Shown: piece by piece, positions 10,028-19,132 of the stretch
Position numbering within the stretch: position 1 is the stretch's first letter
Layout: the number at the start of each line of letters is the position of its first letter
Origin: Deinococcus marmoris DSM 12784
GTDB taxonomy: Bacteria; Deinococcota; Deinococci; Deinococcales; Deinococcaceae
Direction: 5' to 3'
DNA length: 20,416 nucleotides
NCBI RefSeq assembly: GCF_000701405.1
Contig: NZ_JNIV01000081.1
Location: forward strand, 1-20,416
Position numbers and translations under genes: made by a program
Notes under the pieces: model-generated
Told to the model about the DNA's origin: nothing
Database searches by the model: none
What the model saw: the letters and a program-made list of their open reading frames with translations, nothing else

Positions 10028-10284
10028 GGGGTGAGGTTAACGCCTCGCGCCCAGATCTGCGCTGCCCACACGTCCTGCGGCGTCTTGCGGCGGCGAATCA
10101 GGGTGCAGTCCGTGCCATTCTGCGTTCCTGGTTCATCCAGGACTTGAGCAGATCTGGAACGGGTCAGGTCAGTGCTGCTCATGGCCGCGCCATACGCCTG
10201 CGCCTCTGCGAGAGCCAGCAGATCACCGCTCTCGCAGGCAAGGCCAGCGATGTCCCATGCCTGAACATCCGAACCGGCCCACAT
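10024..10284 (-). CDS. Possible small hypothetical protein upstream of the nitrilase gene
   Basis: A minus-strand frame ends with a TGA (10024-10026) that overlaps the nitrilase ATG by the common ATGA arrangement. From the ATG at 10284 it would encode 86 residues, starting MWAGSDVQAWDIAGLACE and ending QDVWAAQIWARGVNLTP. GAGAAGG, 5 bases upstream, could serve as a weak ribosome binding site. The frame is also open to an earlier ATG at 10389, but that one would overlap the promoter of the divergent PSP1 gene, and the added peptide looks non-coding. I recognise no family. Without it, 10028-10399 would be 372 bp of gene-free DNA. It may be chance. Confidence 0.35.
   Translation of the reverse strand: MWAGSDVQAWDIAGLACESGDLLALAEAQAYGAAMSSTDLTRSRSAQVLDEPGTQNGTDCTLIRRRKTPQDVWAAQIWARGVNLTP
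10025..10039 (-). promoter_or_regulatory. Leaderless -10 box and ATG start of the nitrilase gene
   Basis: TAACCT (complement of 10034-10039) lies 6 bases before the ATG. It sits inside the end of the possible upstream small ORF. Confidence 0.45.
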
Positions 10285-10386
10285 CGCCGCCTTCTCGATG
10301 GGCGCGGGCTGCTGGAAAGCGCGGTGACCCTCCCTCCCACACCCGGATTTGTGCCTCAACTCCCGTCGCAGCGCCCCCCGGCGTGA

Positions 10387-10402
10387 CATGCTGCGGCCAA
10401 TG
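10387..10402 (+). promoter_or_regulatory. Probable leaderless -10 box and ATG start of the PSP1 gene
   Basis: CATGCT at 10387-10392, one base off TANNNT, is followed by 7 bases and ATG at 10400. This favours the 10400 start over the in-frame ATG at 10388. Confidence 0.35.
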
Positions 10403-11242
10403 GTTGTCCTTCCTGTCCGCTTCGAGCGCAGTCCGCGCCTCCACCCCATGCTCAGTGAGGACACCTTTGCCGTGGGCACGCAGGTGGTGGTGCAGGGCAA
10501 GCGTGGGCCGGAGGTGGCCACCGTGCGCGGCGAGCCGGGGCAGGCCAGGAGCAATGAGCGCTACGGCGCGGTGCTGCGCGCGGCCACCCCCGAAGACCTG
10601 ACCCGCTGGGACGAGCTGAACCGCACCGGCAACGATCTGAAATGGCTGCTGCGGGCGCGGGCGCGGGAGCGCGGGCTGGCGGTCAAGCTGGTGGCCGTGG
10701 AATTCACGCTGGACGAGAGCCTGGTCACGGTCAGCTACAGCGCCGACGAACGCATCGAACTGACGGGGCTGATCGGTGAGGTCCGCGCGCAGACAAATGC
10801 CCGTGTCAACTTTGCCGCCATCGGTCCGCGTGAGCAGGCGCAGATGATCGGCGCACTGGGTGCGTGCGGGCGTGAGAACTGCTCGTCCACCCACCTTCAG
10901 GACTTCGCCCCGGTCAGCATCCGCATGGCGCGCGATCAGCAATTGCCGCTGAACCCGGAAAAGCTGTCGGGGCCGTGTGGGCGCTTGCTGTGCTGCCTGC
11001 AATTCGAACACAGCCAGTATCAGGATCTGCTGCGCGATCTGCCGCGCAAGAACGCCAAGGTCTGCCACACCGGCAGCGGCGCGTGCGGCAAGGTGACCAA
11101 ACTGCATCCGCTGGCCGGAACTGTGGACGTGTACAGCGATCAGGGCATGTTGCTGGGCGTGCCTGCGGGCGAACTGCGCCGCGCCTCCGAGAACGAGGGC
11201 AAGGGCGGACCGGGCAAACGCGGGGCCGACGCCCCGGAGTGA
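10400..11242 (+). CDS. PSP1-domain protein, RicT (YaaT)-like
   Basis: This 280-residue protein begins [11 protein letters not shown] and contains the PSP1 C-terminal domain. The cysteine-rich block [20 protein letters not shown], followed by the [20 protein letters not shown] block, is the signature of the B. subtilis YaaT/RicT family. RicT forms an iron-sulfur-containing complex with RicA and RicF that modulates RNase Y-dependent mRNA processing; the conserved cysteines are those expected to hold a cluster. Whether the partners exist in this organism cannot be seen here. In-frame ATGs at 10388 and further upstream exist, but the 10400 start fits the family N-terminus and the spacing from CATGCT. 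The last 20 or so residues are charged and probably disordered. A weak GGTCAG/CTGACC hairpin follows the gene at about 11265-11288. Confidence 0.9.
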   Translation: MVVLPVRFERSPRLHPMLSEDTFAVGTQVVVQGKRGPEVATVRGEPGQARSNERYGAVLRAATPEDLTRWDELNRTGNDLKWLLRARARERGLAVKLVAVEFTLDESLVTVSYSADERIELTGLIGEVRAQTNARVNFAAIGPREQAQMIGALGACGRENCSSTHLQDFAPVSIRMARDQQLPLNPEKLSGPCGRLLCCLQFEHSQYQDLLRDLPRKNAKVCHTGSGACGKVTKLHPLAGTVDVYSDQGMLLGVPAGELRRASENEGKGGPGKRGADAPE

Positions 11243-11312
11243 CAGACGCGGGGCCTGGCCAGACGGTCAGTTTCTGAGCCATCTGACCCGCGTTGCAGCA
11301 CCTGCCACACGC

Positions 11313-11328
11313 TACACTCCCCGCCATG
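11313..11328 (+). promoter_or_regulatory. Leaderless -10 box and ATG start of the M3 peptidase gene
   Basis: TACACT at 11313-11318, then 7 bases, then ATG at 11326. This argues against the in-frame TTG at 11293 as the start. Confidence 0.5.
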
Positions 11329-13035
11329 ACGGCATCACTGGACCGGGTTGAGAACAAGTTGCAGGTTTCCGAACACGCCGCAGACTGGGAGGCATACCGC
11401 CCGCGCTATGAAGCTTTGCTGGAGGCCGAGCTGACGGCGGCGGACGTGCCCGACTGGCTGGAGCGCTGGAGTGCGCTGGACGCCGAACTGGGCGAGGCGG
11501 CGGCCAAGCTGTCCACCCACGCGGACCTCCACACCGATGACGAGGCGGTGCAGGGGCGTTACCAGACCTTCGTGGCCGGGGTAATCCCCACCGCCAGCCG
11601 CACCGGGCAGGCGCTCACCGAGAAACTGCTGGCGGTGGCGGAATACACGCCCGCGCCAGACTTCGCGCTGAATTACCGCCGCTTCCGCGACGCCGCCGCG
11701 CTGTTCCGCGAGGCCAACGTGGAGTTGGAAGTCACCCATGCACAGCAAAAAAACCGCCATTCCGTCATCACGGGCAACCAGCAAGTCACGCTGAACGGCG
11801 AGCAACTGACCATCCCGCAGGCCAAACAGCGGCTGGACAGCCCGGACCGCCAGGTGCGCGAGGACGCGTGGTGGGCGCTGACAGTCAGCAACATGGCCGT
11901 GGCCCCCGAGCTGGACGCGGTGATGCTGGACCTGATCCACACCCGCCAGCAACTGGCCCACAACGCCGACGCAGCCAATTACCGTGACTTTCGCTGGAAG
12001 CAACTGGACCGCGTAGATTACACCCCCGCCGACTGCCGCGCCTTTCACGACGCGGTGCGGGAGGAGGTGGTGCCGCTGGCGACGGGGCTGCTGGGGAACA
12101 TCGCGCGGGAGCTGGGGCTGGAGAGCATTCGCCCCTGGGACTTCAACCGCAGCAACCTGCTGGACCCCTCGGGCCGGGAAGCACTGAAGCCGTTTACCAC
12201 AGGCGAGGGGTTACAGGAAATTGCGCAGAGGGCCTTCGCGGGCGTGGACGCCGATCTGGCCGTCCGCTTCGGGCAGATGCGCGAGGGCGGGCTGCTGGAC
12301 CTGGAATCCCGCCCCGGCAAGATGACGCACGCGTACTGCCAGTATTTCCCGGTCAACAACGAACCCTTCGTGCTGATGAACGTGGTGGGCACGGCGCACG
12401 ATCTTCAGGTGCTGTTTCATGAGGTGGGCCACGCTTTCCACGGTTTTTACAGCGGCGACGCGCAGCCGCTGGTGTGGAACCGCTGGAGTCCCATCGAATT
12501 CGTGGAGATTCCCAGCATGGCGATGGAATTCCTGACCCTGGACCATCTGGGCCATGTCTTTGACCCCAAGGAACTGTCCCGCTACCGCCGCAGCCAGCTT
12601 CAGGGCGTGGTGGCTTTCCTGCCCTGGGCCGCGCAGATGGACGCCTTCCAGCACTGGCTCTACGCTGAGGCACCCCAGGATGTGGGCATCGCCGAACTGG
12701 ACGCCAAATGGCTGGAACTGGACAGGACTTTCCACCCGTTCGTCGATTGGAACGGCATCGACGAGGGCGTGAGGGCCAAGGGATGGCAGTACTACCATAT
12801 CTTCCAGGCTCCCTTTTATTACATTGAATACGCCATGTGCTATCTGGCCGCAGTCGGCATCTGGCGGGAAGCGCGGGAAGATGCGGCGGGGGCGCTGACG
12901 CGTTACAAGGCTGCCCTGCGTCTGGGCAATGCGGCGGGCGTACCGGAGCTGTACCGCGCAGCAGGCGTGGAATTCCGCTTTGACCGCGAGTACATCAAAG
13001 GGCTGATGGGCTTTCTGAAAGAGCAACTGGCGTAG
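11326..13035 (+). CDS. M3-family oligoendopeptidase (zinc metallopeptidase)
   Basis: This 569-residue cytoplasmic peptidase probably degrades short peptides. The gluzincin motif is HEVGH at residues 365-369 within [14 protein letters not shown], with the third zinc ligand E394 in [11 protein letters not shown]. Both are typical of family M3B (PepF-like). The C-terminal [20 protein letters not shown] carries the His and Tyr residues that close over substrate in this family. The N-terminal half is helical, as expected. Its length is near the roughly 600-residue norm. The start at 11326 is chosen because of the TACACT box 7 bases upstream; extension to the TTG at 11293 would run through that promoter. 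It is a stand-alone gene between the PSP1 and von Willebrand genes. There is no signal peptide. Confidence 0.94.
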   Translation: MTASLDRVENKLQVSEHAADWEAYRPRYEALLEAELTAADVPDWLERWSALDAELGEAAAKLSTHADLHTDDEAVQGRYQTFVAGVIPTASRTGQALTEKLLAVAEYTPAPDFALNYRRFRDAAALFREANVELEVTHAQQKNRHSVITGNQQVTLNGEQLTIPQAKQRLDSPDRQVREDAWWALTVSNMAVAPELDAVMLDLIHTRQQLAHNADAANYRDFRWKQLDRVDYTPADCRAFHDAVREEVVPLATGLLGNIARELGLESIRPWDFNRSNLLDPSGREALKPFTTGEGLQEIAQRAFAGVDADLAVRFGQMREGGLLDLESRPGKMTHAYCQYFPVNNEPFVLMNVVGTAHDLQVLFHEVGHAFHGFYSGDAQPLVWNRWSPIEFVEIPSMAMEFLTLDHLGHVFDPKELSRYRRSQLQGVVAFLPWAAQMDAFQHWLYAEAPQDVGIAELDAKWLELDRTFHPFVDWNGIDEGVRAKGWQYYHIFQAPFYYIEYAMCYLAAVGIWREAREDAAGALTRYKAALRLGNAAGVPELYRAAGVEFRFDREYIKGLMGFLKEQLA

Positions 13036-13158
13036 CCTGATCGGCGTTTGGGCGGGGGAGGCGACTGGCAGGTCTGTCTCACCTCTTCCGGCGTCCGGTG
13101 CAGGACCGGATCACGGCGCGGCAGCCAACAGGTCCGGTCTCGGGCACAATAGACACAG

Positions 13159-15384
13159 ATGCAGCCCGCCACCTTCCTCCTCGCCTTGAGTCTCAGCACG
13201 GTTGTCACGGCGGCAACGGCTGGGGCAACGCCGAATCCGCCCCCGCCTGCGCCGCCTGCCGCCTGCGCCCTGACAGATGGCCCGCTGCCCACGCGCACGC
13301 GGGCGGTGTTCGTGCTGGACACCAGCGGCAGCATGCGCGGCATCGGGGACGGGCGAGCCGACATCTTCGGGCGGGTGCGAGCCGAGATCAACCGCTACGT
13401 GCGGCAGGCGCGGCCTGACCGGGTGGAGCTGCTGACCTTCGACGCCGGGCTGCGCACGCGCCGGGGCTTTGACCGGCCCGCCGGAACGCCGGAATGGAAC
13501 ACTGCCCTGAGGCGGCTGAAGGCGGACGGCAGCAACACCTACCTGTACCGCAGCCTGCGCGCCGCCCTGGAGCCACTGACGGGAGGCGAGCAGTACGTGA
13601 CCACCGTGTTCGTGCTGACCGACGGCATCGACAACGACAGTCTGCGGCCCTTCACGGCGGCCCAGGCGCTGGCGGCCTTCGCGGAGCGCGGCCCCTTTGA
13701 CCGGCTGCACTATCTGGCGCTGGGCACCCGCATTCCCGCCGACGCCCGCCGCGCGCTGACCGCCAGCGATTACGCCAGTGGCCGGACCGTGCCGCTGGAA
13801 CAGGTGCCCCGCCTGGGCGGCCCCGGCCTGGGCAGCGGCCTGCGGCGCGTCACCAGTCTGGCCGCCGTACGGGTGCCTTTCGAGGACGGCACGCGGGTCC
13901 GGCTCTCGGCCCCTGGCAGCCTGGGCCTCACGCTGGCCCCGGATGTGGTCAGGGGCGGAAAGGTAAGGCTGTCGGCGCGGGGAAACGTTCCCTACGGTGC
14001 GGCAGCGCTGCTGTGCGCGGACGCTCCTTCTGTCCCCGGCAGCGTGGCCGCCCGGCCCCAGCAGGTGCTGCTACGTCTGGACACCACCGCGCCTGTGACC
14101 CTTCTGAATCCCGGCGCTGACCGGGAACTGGCGCGGGGCGAGGAAACGGTGCTGCGCTACCGGGCTGTCTCCGGCGTGCGGCTGGACGATCTCACGGTAG
14201 GCGACCTGCCCCCTGGCCTCAGCGCCGTGGTGTCACGCATCCCCGGCTCGCGGGAATTCGCTGTCCGGCTGATCAACACGGACCTGACAGCGGGGCAGGC
14301 GGTCACGCCGCTGTTGACCCTGTCAGGCAACGCGGAAGTGACCCTGCCCGCCGTGATGGGCCGTGCAGGGGGCCGCGCGCCGTATGCTGCCGCGCCCGTC
14401 TCCAGCCGCACTTCTCCACAGCCCTCCCAGACCACGCGACCGACACAGCCCACACCGCCCCCGCAGAACCAGCGCAACCGGGATCAGCAGGAACGGGCAG
14501 GAAACTGGGCCGCCCTGATCGGCGGGCTGGAGTGGCTGCGGGCGCTGGTGCTGCTGGCCCTGGCAGGCGGCGCTGCGCTGTGGCTGCTGGCCCGCCGCAG
14601 AGGACGGGCTGGGGGGGTCTGGCAGCCCCTGGGTGGGTCTATGCCGGGCAAGTCCGCTGCGGGTCAGGTGGCCAGGGGCGGATCTGCCCTGCGTGGGTCT
14701 GCGGCGGTGGCCAGCGCCCGCCTGCGCCCGGTGCTGAGACCGCAGGCCGCGCCGCAGAACGAGCCGCCTGCGGTGGAAGGCATCGAGTACAGCGGGGGCC
14801 GGGTGCTGGCGCTGGTGGCGGCAGGGGGCGAGATCACGCCCGTGCCGATTCCCCTGGGCGGCCCCTTCGATCTGGGGCAACTGGCCAGCGTGCCACACCT
14901 GAGCGGCCTGCGCGCCGAACAGCACCGCGACGGCCTGAAAATTCTGCGGGTGCCCGCCGATCTGGAAGTCAGCCAGGGTGCGCGGCTGATCGAGGCCGGG
15001 GACGTGGTCCGGCCCGGAACCCTGCTGGGCGTCGCGGTGGGCCGCGCAGGCCGCGCGCCGCAGCACCCGCTGGGTGCCCTGGCCGGACTGGGCCAGCCCC
15101 TCACCCTGCACCAGGAGGCCGTGCATCAGGGCGCGGCCAGCATACGCGCCGCCGGACCCTACGGTCAGCACTCCGTCAAGCTGCCGCCGGGGCCAAGCGA
15201 CCTGGGCACTGCCTTCGGTGCGCCCGCACTGGAGGGATTGATGATCACCCTGAGCGGCCCCAATATTCTGCTGGTGGAGGTGCCAGTCGGCCTGCGCCTG
15301 CGCCGCAGCGGCGAGACTGCTCCACTGCGCCCCGGCAGCTATCTGCCTGAACTCACGTTGGTGGACCTGCCCGACAAGGGCTAG
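13159..15384 (+). CDS. von Willebrand factor A domain membrane protein
   Basis: This 741-residue protein has an N-terminal signal peptide (FLLALSLSTVVTAATAGA, residues 6-23), then a vWA domain with a complete metal-ion-dependent adhesion site: DTSGS at 54-58, T127 in GSNTYLYRS, and D155 in VLTDGIDND. Residues 200-410 look like beta-rich repeats. A Pro/Thr/Gln-rich linker (about 415-450) leads to one membrane helix (WLRALVLLALAGGAALWLLA, about 459-478) and a basic stop-transfer stretch. The remaining 260 residues, rich in Gly and Ala, would be cytoplasmic and match no domain I recognise. The start at the ATG has CACAAT 8 bases upstream. The likely role is calcium- or magnesium-dependent protein binding at the cell envelope, with a signalling or anchoring tail inside. 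The partner is unknown. Confidence 0.88.
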   Translation: MQPATFLLALSLSTVVTAATAGATPNPPPPAPPAACALTDGPLPTRTRAVFVLDTSGSMRGIGDGRADIFGRVRAEINRYVRQARPDRVELLTFDAGLRTRRGFDRPAGTPEWNTALRRLKADGSNTYLYRSLRAALEPLTGGEQYVTTVFVLTDGIDNDSLRPFTAAQALAAFAERGPFDRLHYLALGTRIPADARRALTASDYASGRTVPLEQVPRLGGPGLGSGLRRVTSLAAVRVPFEDGTRVRLSAPGSLGLTLAPDVVRGGKVRLSARGNVPYGAAALLCADAPSVPGSVAARPQQVLLRLDTTAPVTLLNPGADRELARGEETVLRYRAVSGVRLDDLTVGDLPPGLSAVVSRIPGSREFAVRLINTDLTAGQAVTPLLTLSGNAEVTLPAVMGRAGGRAPYAAAPVSSRTSPQPSQTTRPTQPTPPPQNQRNRDQQERAGNWAALIGGLEWLRALVLLALAGGAALWLLARRRGRAGGVWQPLGGSMPGKSAAGQVARGGSALRGSAAVASARLRPVLRPQAAPQNEPPAVEGIEYSGGRVLALVAAGGEITPVPIPLGGPFDLGQLASVPHLSGLRAEQHRDGLKILRVPADLEVSQGARLIEAGDVVRPGTLLGVAVGRAGRAPQHPLGALAGLGQPLTLHQEAVHQGAASIRAAGPYGQHSVKLPPGPSDLGTAFGAPALEGLMITLSGPNILLVEVPVGLRLRRSGETAPLRPGSYLPELTLVDLPDKG

Positions 15385-15385
15385 G

Positions 15386-15439
15386 CCCAGCCCGAAGCTG
15401 GTCTCCCCTTGCCCCAGCCCGAAGCTGGTCTCCCCTTGC
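15386..15439 (+). repeat. Perfect tandem duplication, 2 x 27 bp
   Basis: The 27-base unit at 15386-15412 is repeated without change at 15413-15439. Each unit contains CCAGCCCGAAGCTGG, a small stem-loop (CCAGC/GCTGG). It begins directly after the stop of the von Willebrand gene and ends 38 bases before the next start codon. Perfect identity points to a recent duplication. Confidence 0.95.
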
Positions 15440-15462
15440 AGTCGTGGGCCGCGCCGCCGCGC

Positions 15463-15480
15463 TACGCTAAGCCGTATATG
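15463..15480 (+). promoter_or_regulatory. Possible -10 box and ATG start of the four-helix membrane protein
   Basis: TACGCT at 15463-15468 lies 9 bases before the ATG at 15478. The spacing is longer than at the other genes, so this is less certain. Confidence 0.35.
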
Positions 15481-15960
15481 GAACTGCTCCGCGCCATTCA
15501 CGGCTATCAGTTCGGCTCCTCGCTGGCCCTGCTGTTTCCCACCCCCTACGCCCTGTCCACGCTGATTCTGCTGATCTGGAGCATTGCCCCGGCGGTCAAG
15601 GGCCGCGTGAGCAACTCGTTCACGGTGTGGCTGCGGATCGTCTGGGTGCTGACCCTGATCCCGGTGGCGACTGGCGTGATCCTGGCCCTGGGCGGCGCGA
15701 AGGTGCCCAGCGCGGTCAACGTCGGGGGCGGCCTGACCAAATACGGCCTGCCCTATGACCCCAGCCGTGATCTGGAACACTGGATGTATTCGGCCTTTGC
15801 CCTGCTCAGCCTGTACGTCATCGAGGTGCTGGTCCGGGGGCGCATGATCGAACACCGCGCAGGACTGAAGTTCCTGCCCGTCGCCACCCTGTTCCTGTAC
15901 GGCGTGGCCTACATGATCGGGAGGGTGGCGGTGTTGCCGGGCAGCACGCCAGGAAGTTGA
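15478..15960 (+). CDS. Four-helix integral membrane protein, unknown function
   Basis: This 160-residue protein has four predicted membrane helices at about 15-38, 49-72, 101-119 and 131-152. The MELLRAIHGYQFGSSLALLF start and the TKYGLPYDPSRDLEHWMYS loop between helices 2 and 3 are the most distinctive parts. The conserved-looking His101 and nearby acidic residues in that loop might bind a ligand, but I know no family with this exact pattern. The frame is open upstream through the 27-bp tandem duplication to a TTG at 15409, but that would translate the repeat; the ATG at 15478 with TACGCT upstream is the better start. It is separated by 93 bp from the von Willebrand gene and convergent with the methyltransferase. 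Confidence 0.8.
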   Translation: MELLRAIHGYQFGSSLALLFPTPYALSTLILLIWSIAPAVKGRVSNSFTVWLRIVWVLTLIPVATGVILALGGAKVPSAVNVGGGLTKYGLPYDPSRDLEHWMYSAFALLSLYVIEVLVRGRMIEHRAGLKFLPVATLFLYGVAYMIGRVAVLPGSTPGS

Positions 15961-15987
15961 GACACACACGTCCAGAACGATTTCAGG

Positions 15988-16762
15988 TCAATCCAGTCGG
16001 CCCAGATATGCATGAGTGCGGTAAGCCAGCGTGACGTGATCGCCAGAAGCGTGGGCGTCGAAAGCGGCGTCCAATCGCTGGGCCACAGCCGCAAACCCAG
16101 GATCGCTAGGCGACGGCAGATAGCTGACACTTCCCGCCAGGGCGCGCAGGCGTTCGCGGGTAAACGGCACCGGATTGTCGAACATCTGAATCTCGAAGCC
16201 GCCTGGCATCAGCGCGGGCAACTCCTGTTCCGGCACGCGCGAGATCAGTTCGCCGTCCTCGCGGCTGAAGTGGGTCACCACTGCACGGAAGGCGGCGTTG
16301 AACGGCGTCTCCGCCCCGCGCCAGTCGTTCCAGACCAGCAGAATCTGACCGCCAGGAACCAGCACACGCCGGAACTCCCACACGGTGGGAACGGGGGAAA
16401 ACCAGTGGGCAGCCTGCGCGGCAGTGACCAGCGAAACAAAGGCGGAATCCAGAGAGGTGGCCTCTGAGGTGCCGTCATGAACGCGCAAGCGACCCGCCAG
16501 CGTTTCCTGAACCAGCGCCGTCCCAAGTTGCGCCCGCATTTCCGGGTTGGGTTCGACAGCATCCACGGCAAAGGCGGGTCCGCCCCCATGCACCAGCAGC
16601 AGCCGCGTGAACAGTCCCGTTCCCGCCCCCACATCCGCCACCCGGCCAGAGAGCAGGCCCAGCCCCGCCCCACATATCCCCCAGCGCCGGGGGATATGTG
16701 GGGCGGGCGGAGGCGTACACGTCGGCGCGGCCCAGAAAACGGTCTGGATGGCTGCCGCTCAC
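15988..16762 (-). pseudogene. Class I SAM-dependent methyltransferase, frameshifted
   Basis: The N-terminus starts at GTG 16760-16762 in one frame (MSGSHPDRFLGRADVYASAR, then PTYPPALGD). The rest is in another frame, GLGLLSGRVADVGAGTGLFT to the TGA at 15988-15990. VADVGAGTG is SAM-binding motif I; VEPNPEM is the acidic loop; LVTAAQAAHWF and GGQILLVWND are later conserved blocks. The two frames together would give about 257 residues, normal for this family. The break lies between 16664 and 16707, exactly at a perfect inverted repeat, and corresponds to one extra base or two missing ones. As read, the gene gives a truncated peptide unless the internal GTG near 16641 is used, which would lack the N-terminal cap. 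A sequencing or assembly error cannot be excluded. The substrate is unknown. Confidence 0.8.
16664..16707. repeat. Perfect inverted repeat, 19-bp arms with 6-base loop, inside the methyltransferase gene
   Basis: CCCGCCCCACATATCCCCC at 16664-16682 is followed by AGCGCC and then the exact reverse complement at 16689-16707. There is no T-run, so it is not a terminator. On the coding (minus) strand, the first arm encodes the expected family motif RPTYPP; the second arm encodes unlikely residues and contains the frameshift. Confidence 0.97.
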
Positions 16763-17052
16763 GCTTTGATCTTTGAGGCGGGTTTTTTGGTCAGCCGAAC
16801 TTTTGCTGGACGCACAGGTTCAGCGGCGACTGCCACACGCGCCGAGGGCCGCCATGCACTCGCCAGGAAATAGACCAGACCGCCCAGCGCCCCCGCCAGA
16901 ATCAGAAAGCCCAGCAAACGCCACAGCACCCCCACCGTCCCCACCACGAACGCCCCCAGCCCCACCAGCACTTGGCCCAGCAGCCACACCAGCGCCAGGG
17001 CCGCGATGGCCAGCAGCACGACGCCGACAGCAGCGAGAATCAGTCTTGCCAT
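16759..17052 (-). CDS. Small hydrophobic membrane protein, 97 residues
   Basis: Residues 4-66 are almost entirely hydrophobic (LILAAVGVVLLAIAALALVW and LLGFLILAGALGGLVYFLAS), enough for two or three membrane helices with glycine-rich turns. They are followed by a basic, proline-containing tail (RPAKVRLTKKPASKIKA) that would lie in the cytoplasm. I recognise no family. The ATG at 17050-17052 is chosen because TATCCT stands 6 bases upstream and the hydrophobic helix begins directly after it; the frame is open further upstream but that peptide looks non-coding. Its TGA overlaps the GTG start of the methyltransferase gene (GTGA), so the two were made to be translated together. Confidence 0.8.
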   Translation of the reverse strand: MARLILAAVGVVLLAIAALALVWLLGQVLVGLGAFVVGTVGVLWRLLGFLILAGALGGLVYFLASAWRPSARVAVAAEPVRPAKVRLTKKPASKIKA

Positions 17053-17064
17053 ATGGGCAGGATA
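17050..17064 (-). promoter_or_regulatory. Leaderless -10 box and ATG start of the 97-residue membrane protein
   Basis: TATCCT (complement of 17059-17064) stands 6 bases before the ATG. It would drive the membrane protein and methyltransferase pair. Confidence 0.5.
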
Positions 17065-17130
17065 GGGCAGTTGGGCGGGGCTGGGAGGTGACTTGATCTT
17101 TCTGGCAGTTTTAGGGGGTTGCTTCCACGG

Positions 17131-17226
17131 TTTAACCCCTCCGCCCCTCCGGGGCACCTCCCCTCAAAAGGGAGGCAAGAGTTGCGGAATTGCCCGGCCC
17201 ACCGCGCTCCTCGGCTCTCCATTAAC
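17131..17226. repeat. Palindromic interspersed repeat, copy 2 (right end decayed)
   Basis: This copy has the left arm intact: TTTAACCCCTCC, then GCCCC-TCC-GGGGC (17143-17155) and CCTCCC...GGGAGG (17157-17175). It shares GAGTTGCGGAATTGCCC with copy 3 in the linker, which has the same length. The right arm survives only as CCTCGGCTCTCCATTAA, and the closing GAGGGGTT is lost. It lies between the promoter of the 97-residue gene and the icd terminator. Confidence 0.75.
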
Positions 17227-17252
17227 CGGCACAGACCGACACCTCACCAGCG

Positions 17253-17287
17253 GCAAAAAGAAGGGCCGGAAGCATCTGCCCCGGCCC
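17253..17287 (-). terminator. Rho-independent terminator of icd
   Basis: On the minus strand GGGCCGG (complement of 17281-17287) pairs with CCGGCCC (complement of 17263-17269) across an 11-base loop. It is followed by TTCTTTTTG. It begins 17 bases after the icd stop. Confidence 0.8.
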
Positions 17288-17304
17288 CCTCTCTACCTTG
17301 AGAT

Positions 17305-18546
<1,242 letters not shown>

Positions 18547-18549
<3 letters not shown>

Positions 18550-18562
18550 AACTTTCAATCTA
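18547..18562 (-). promoter_or_regulatory. Leaderless -10 box and ATG start of icd
   Basis: TAGATT (complement of 18557-18562) is 7 bases before the ATG. Confidence 0.5.
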
Positions 18563-18747
18563 GCGCCTCTCGGCCATCCGGGGCGATGCTCCCGGTGTTA
18601 CCGTCCGGGTTTGGAGCAGGTTCAAAAGTCTGGGGCACAGGCTGGGACGGGCCACACCCCGGTAATAACGGTGTCTGAAGCGTTACCTCATCCCAATGCC
18701 GATCAGGGGGCGCATCTTTGGGGGACCTTAACGGGAATTCACTTCAC

Positions 18748-18753
18748 AGGAGG
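18748..18753 (+). promoter_or_regulatory. Shine-Dalgarno AGGAGG of the LEA-like gene
   Basis: AGGAGG ends 8 bases before the ATG at 18762. This gene has a strong ribosome binding site, unlike most of its neighbours. Confidence 0.85.
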
Positions 18754-18761
18754 TCATTTGC

Positions 18762-19010
18762 ATGAGTGACGACAAAAGCACTGCTGGCAATATGCTCGAC
18801 GCGGCCAAGGCCAAGATCAACGAGGGTGCCGACCGCGCCCGCGCTGCCGGACACGATCTGGCATCGAAGGTAGGCGGCAGCACCCTGGAGAACGCGGGCG
18901 ACAAGGCGAAAGCCGTGGAAGACCGTGCCAAGGCCGAGGTCCACAACGCCGAAGCAAATGCCAGCTACAACGAAGGGAAGAGCGAAGCCAAGGACGGCGA
19001 CGGACACTAA
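18762..19010 (+). CDS. Alanine-rich, highly charged LEA-like stress protein, 82 residues
   Basis: Over a fifth of the residues are Ala, with many Lys, Asp and Glu and no Cys, Trp, Phe or Pro. The AAKAKINEGADRARAAG and GDKAKAVEDRAKAEVHNAEA segments are amphipathic 11-residue-type helices like those of late-embryogenesis-abundant or CsbD-like proteins. Such proteins are usually disordered when hydrated and protect other proteins on drying; Deinococcus species carry several. The function here is inferred from composition only. It has a strong ribosome binding site and its own terminator, which suits high inducible expression. The 199-bp upstream region (18563-18761) holds GTTACC/GGTAA elements at 18597, 18661 and 18682, but no recognisable -10 or -35 pair and no copy of the radiation/desiccation response motif that I could see. 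Confidence 0.75.
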   Translation: MSDDKSTAGNMLDAAKAKINEGADRARAAGHDLASKVGGSTLENAGDKAKAVEDRAKAEVHNAEANASYNEGKSEAKDGDGH

Positions 19011-19039
19011 GTCCTGAGCCTTCAGCTTCCGTAGTCCCG

Positions 19040-19069
19040 GCCTCTACCCCGTGTGGGTGGGGGCTTTTT
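19040..19069 (+). terminator. Rho-independent terminator of the LEA-like gene
   Basis: GCCTCTACCC (19040-19049) pairs with GGGTGGGGGC (19055-19064), ten pairs including two G-T, with a 5-base loop, then TTTTTG. Confidence 0.85.
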
Positions 19070-19132
19070 GTTGGTCTAACCGTCAAAAGGTTTAACAGTA
19101 AGGGCAAATTGATTTTGGGTGGCTGCCACGAT

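Noticed and set aside
14323..15969. 548-codon minus-strand frame opposite the vWA and membrane genes
   Set aside because: It is the antisense of two genes with clear domains, and its product shows the same Gln/His/Arg bias.
16664..16707. The 19-bp hairpin as a transcription terminator
   Set aside because: No T-run follows on either strand, and it lies within a coding sequence.
18563..18761. Radiation/desiccation response motif upstream of the LEA-like gene
   Set aside because: I looked for the known palindrome with TTATG...CATAA character and saw none in this gap.
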